This document shows, piece by piece, positions 5,480-7,826 of a stretch of DNA of 7,826 nt. Made by a program: the position numbers and the translations under genes. How positions within the stretch are numbered: the stretch's first letter is position 1; the number at the start of each line of letters is the position of its first letter. The stretch covers positions 1 to 7,826 of the forward strand of contig JAMFSG010000158.1 in NCBI GenBank assembly GCA_026225155.1, written 5' to 3'. This stretch comes from Verrucomicrobiota bacterium. Its GTDB lineage: Bacteria; Verrucomicrobiota; Verrucomicrobiia; Limisphaerales; UBA11358. The notes below the pieces were generated by a model, which did not search any database, was not told where the DNA came from, and saw nothing but the letters and a program-made list of their open reading frames with translations.

Positions 5480-6688
5480 ATGAACACCAAACAATCCCTC
5501 TGGAATAGCGGTCACTGGCCCACGCTGCTCACCACGTTTTTTTATTTTGATTTCAGTTTCATGGTGTGGACGGTGCTCGGACCGTTGAGCGCGCATATCA
5601 AGGAAGCCTTGCATTTAAGCGACCAGCAAACCGGTTTGATGGTCGCCGTGCCGAGCTTGGGCGGCGCGGCTTTGCGGCTGACCTTGGGGTTTTTAGTGGA
5701 TCGGATCGGCGCAAAAAACACCGGTCTGCTCGCGCAATGTATTGTCATGGGCGCGCTCGCATGGGGCTGGCTGGTCGGCGTGGGTAGTTACCACGCGGTG
5801 ATTTTAATGGGATTTATGCTCGGCTTTGCAGGCGCAAGCTTCGCTGTCGCATTGCCGCAGGCTGGTCGTTGGTATCCGCCACATCTGCAAGGCACAGTGC
5901 TCGGCCTTGCCGGCGCGGGTAACATCGGCGTGGTGATTGATGCGCTGCTCGCGCCACGCATTGCCAACGCTTACGGCTGGCAATCGGTGTTTGGCTTCGC
6001 GCTGATTCCCGCAGTGCTGGTGTTTATCGTTTATGCAATTTTTTCCAAGGAAGCACCGCTCAAGGTGAAACCCAAACAGCTCCGCGATTACTTGGAATTG
6101 TCGCGTGATAAAGACACACATTGGTTTTGTTTTTTCTACACCATCACATTTGGCGGTTTCGCCGGTCTGGCTGCATCGTTGGTTTTATATTTCAAATCCA
6201 CTTATGGTTTGCCGAAAGTTGAGGCGGGCGATTGGGCGGCGTTATGCACGTTCATCGGCGTGATGGCGCGTCCACTTGGTGGCGCGCTCGCTGATCGCAT
6301 CGGCGGCATCCGCACACTGACATTTTGTTACGTCATCGCGGGTATCGCGCTCGCATTGGTGGGACGCGCCACAACACTCGCAGCCGCAGTGATTTTATTT
6401 GTCATCGCACTTGGTGCGCTCGGTGCGGGAAACGGCTCGGTGTTTCAACTGCTCCCGCAGCGCTTCGGCAAAGAACTTGGCTTGATGACCGGCTTGGTCG
6501 GTGCTGGCGGCGGCCTGGGCTCATTTCTACTCGCCACCGCGCTCGGCTGGTCAAAAGGCACGACCGGATCATATTCCACCGGCCTGACGGTTTTTGCGTG
6601 TCTCTGCGTCGTTGCTCTAACTGGCTTGACGCTGGTGAAAAAACGTTGGCGCACAACTTGGGGCGCGCTGGCCGCCGCGCGGATTTAA
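5480..6688 (+). CDS. nasA: NarK/NasA-type nitrate (nitrite) transporter, MFS NNP family
   Basis: The protein has 402 residues with 12 predicted membrane helices, the size of single-unit NNP transporters. It carries the two arginines that bind nitrate in NarK: R66 in helix 2 (AALRLTLGFLVDRIG) and R264 in helix 8 (GVMARPLGGALADRIGG). It also has both nitrate-signature segments, LAGAGNIG (143-150) and GALGAGNGSVFQLLP (312-326). It moves nitrate across the inner membrane, by proton symport or nitrate/nitrite exchange; an assimilatory uptake role fits the neighbours. The ATG at 5480 is chosen over an in-frame TTG at 5465, because it begins the typical N-terminus and avoids overlap with the upstream gene. 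It lies seven bases after the nasS-like stop and four before the kinase-phosphatase ATG, so all three form an operon. No Shine-Dalgarno site is visible, so translation is probably coupled. Confidence 0.92.
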   Translation: MNTKQSLWNSGHWPTLLTTFFYFDFSFMVWTVLGPLSAHIKEALHLSDQQTGLMVAVPSLGGAALRLTLGFLVDRIGAKNTGLLAQCIVMGALAWGWLVGVGSYHAVILMGFMLGFAGASFAVALPQAGRWYPPHLQGTVLGLAGAGNIGVVIDALLAPRIANAYGWQSVFGFALIPAVLVFIVYAIFSKEAPLKVKPKQLRDYLELSRDKDTHWFCFFYTITFGGFAGLAASLVLYFKSTYGLPKVEAGDWAALCTFIGVMARPLGGALADRIGGIRTLTFCYVIAGIALALVGRATTLAAAVILFVIALGALGAGNGSVFQLLPQRFGKELGLMTGLVGAGGGLGSFLLATALGWSKGTTGSYSTGLTVFACLCVVALTGLTLVKKRWRTTWGALAAARI

Positions 6689-6692
6689 GCCC

Positions 6693-7826
6693 ATGAACCC
6701 GGCGCTCGAAAAAATCACCGCTGCCGCACCGGAAAATCTCCGGACGGCGAGCGGCATTTTGCGCGTCGGTGAGGAAGGCTTCACTTTTGCTCGCGAAGAA
6801 CAAAAACCATCGGACGACGCCTTTGTGGTGAAAGAATTTTCCGGCGTGTTTCTCGCTGCCGTGGCGGACGGCCTCGGTTCTGCGAAACAAGGTGGCGAAG
6901 CCGCTGCGCGCGCCGTTGAATCATTGGCGCGAAATTTTTCTGCCCGTCCGCGCGCGTGGAGCGCGGGCAAAACGCTGGAAGAAATCACGCGCCACCTCAA
7001 CCGCCGCTTTTATCAGGAAGGCATGGCGCGTTTTGAATCTACCGAACTCGCCACGACGATTGCCGCCGTGGTGTTCGAAGGCAATCACGCTTATGCGCTC
7101 AACGCCGGTGATTCACGGATTTATCTCTGGCGCATGGGCAAACTGACCCAACTTTCCACCGACCATCGCGAGCCGCATCCTGATCGCACACACGTTTTAA
7201 CGCACGCGATGGGCTTGGCTGATGAACTTGCGCCCGCCACGCAAGATTTATCTATTCTTGCCAATGACGTTTTACTGCTGTGCACGGATGGAATGTCGGA
7301 CGTGTTGAACGAAGCTGCGCTCATTACTTTGTTGGAGCGCGGCGCGACTGCCGCCGTCATCGCCTCCGAAGCGCGTCGGCTTGCGACGGACGCGACGCGC
7401 GATGATTTGACCGTCGTGACTTTGCGCGTGTTGGAAACTGGTTCGCCGCGGCGTCCCGCTGAAACTGCATTACGCGTGCCGGACAAATTAAAAGTCGGCG
7501 ACGTGATTGACGGCTTCACGTTGCGCCGGAGTTTTCGCGCCAGCGACCGCATCTGGCTCGCCGCGCGCCAGGGCGATTCTTTCGTGCTGAAATTTGCCCC
7601 GCGAGAGGCGGCACAAAACGATTCTGCGCGCACCGTTTTTGAACGCGAAATCTGGCACGCCACGCAACTCCAGGCAGAATTTTTTCCCGCCACGTTCGTG
7701 CCCGAAAATGTGACCGCCTGCTACTACGCACTGGAATATGTCAACGCGCCGACGCTGAAGCAATTCATCGCCAAACAAAATTCGCTCACGCCGCCGCAGG
7801 CGGTGGAGCTCGCTACATTCGTTCTC
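6693..7826 (+). CDS. bifunctional PP2C phosphatase-Ser/Thr protein kinase fusion (3' partial)
   Basis: The frame from the ATG at 6693 stays open to the last base, giving 378 residues. Residues 20-248 form a complete PP2C-type (metal-dependent) Ser/Thr phosphatase with the metal-binding motifs in order: SDDAFVV (40-46), VADGLGSAKQGGEAA (57-71), a TT pair (121-122), LNAGDSRIYLW (136-146), LLCTDGMSDVL (195-205) and RDDLTVVTLRV (236-246). From about residue 267 a protein-kinase N-lobe starts (VGDVIDGFTLRRSFRASDRIWLAARQG), with the ATP-binding lysine in FVLKFAP (K300), the helix C glutamate in FEREI (E319) and the hinge LEYVNAPTLKQF. The glycine-rich loop is poorly conserved. The catalytic loop would lie beyond the window. 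It follows the nitrate transporter by four bases. I recall a similar kinase-phosphatase in the Pseudomonas nitrate/nitrite assimilation cluster, which supports a role in controlling this pathway; the target is unknown. Confidence 0.92.
   Translation, partial: MNPALEKITAAAPENLRTASGILRVGEEGFTFAREEQKPSDDAFVVKEFSGVFLAAVADGLGSAKQGGEAAARAVESLARNFSARPRAWSAGKTLEEITRHLNRRFYQEGMARFESTELATTIAAVVFEGNHAYALNAGDSRIYLWRMGKLTQLSTDHREPHPDRTHVLTHAMGLADELAPATQDLSILANDVLLLCTDGMSDVLNEAALITLLERGATAAVIASEARRLATDATRDDLTVVTLRVLETGSPRRPAETALRVPDKLKVGDVIDGFTLRRSFRASDRIWLAARQGDSFVLKFAPREAAQNDSARTVFEREIWHATQLQAEFFPATFVPENVTACYYALEYVNAPTLKQFIAKQNSLTPPQAVELATFVL

Noticed and set aside
7121..7693. Open frame of 190 codons on the minus strand
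   Set aside because: It is antisense to the PP2C-kinase gene, Ser/Arg/Ala-rich and without a domain.
1..7826. tRNA, rRNA, CRISPR array, insertion sequence or integration-site repeats
   Set aside because: No cloverleaf-like sequence, regularly spaced repeats, transposase motifs or terminal inverted repeats were seen on either strand.

Overview
The window reads as ordinary, gene-dense bacterial chromosome. GC content is moderate, and short A and T homopolymers sit inside GC-rich codons. Most genes lack clear Shine-Dalgarno sites. Protein similarities recalled from memory (the methyltransferase, the small 4-TM protein, the porin plus nitrate gene order) suggest Verrucomicrobiota, for example a Pedosphaera- or Chthoniobacter-like soil or water bacterium. 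This placement is inference; no rRNA or marker gene is present.

Left part (1-1679, all + strand): the C-terminal CBS-domain pair of a protein that starts before the window, most likely a ClC-type chloride channel/antiporter. It is followed by a possible 23-residue membrane peptide, a 4-TM conserved protein of unknown function, and a small class I SAM-dependent methyltransferase. These are tightly packed or overlapping and look like one transcription unit. The methyltransferase carries a run of nine Ts at 1462-1470 after which the family-like C-terminus continues in another frame. Dropping one T restores a 221-residue protein ending at 1632.

Right part (1654-7826): a nitrate-assimilation locus. 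A LysR-family regulator (minus strand) diverges from a + strand series: an OprO/OprP-type outer-membrane porin with an N-terminal coiled coil, a signal-less NrtA/NasS-family nitrate-binding protein, a NarK/NasA-type (NNP family) nitrate transporter, and a PP2C phosphatase fused to a Ser/Thr kinase that is cut by the window edge. The last three are spaced by 7 and 4 nt, so they are almost certainly one operon. A working model: nitrate crosses the outer membrane (porin) and the inner membrane (NNP transporter), is sensed in the cytoplasm by the NasS-like protein, and the phosphatase-kinase adjusts some assimilation step by phosphorylation. The LysR protein probably controls transcription.

Two further signals stand out. 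An identical 11-base element, ATTTTTGGCAC, followed at the correct spacing by a GC doublet (GG-N10-GC), lies upstream of both the porin and the nasS-like gene, resembling -24/-12 sigma-54 promoters. Two short perfect inverted repeats lie at and just upstream of the LysR start codon. No tRNA, rRNA, CRISPR array, insertion sequence or long repeat was seen, and no gene-free stretch exceeds 300 bases.
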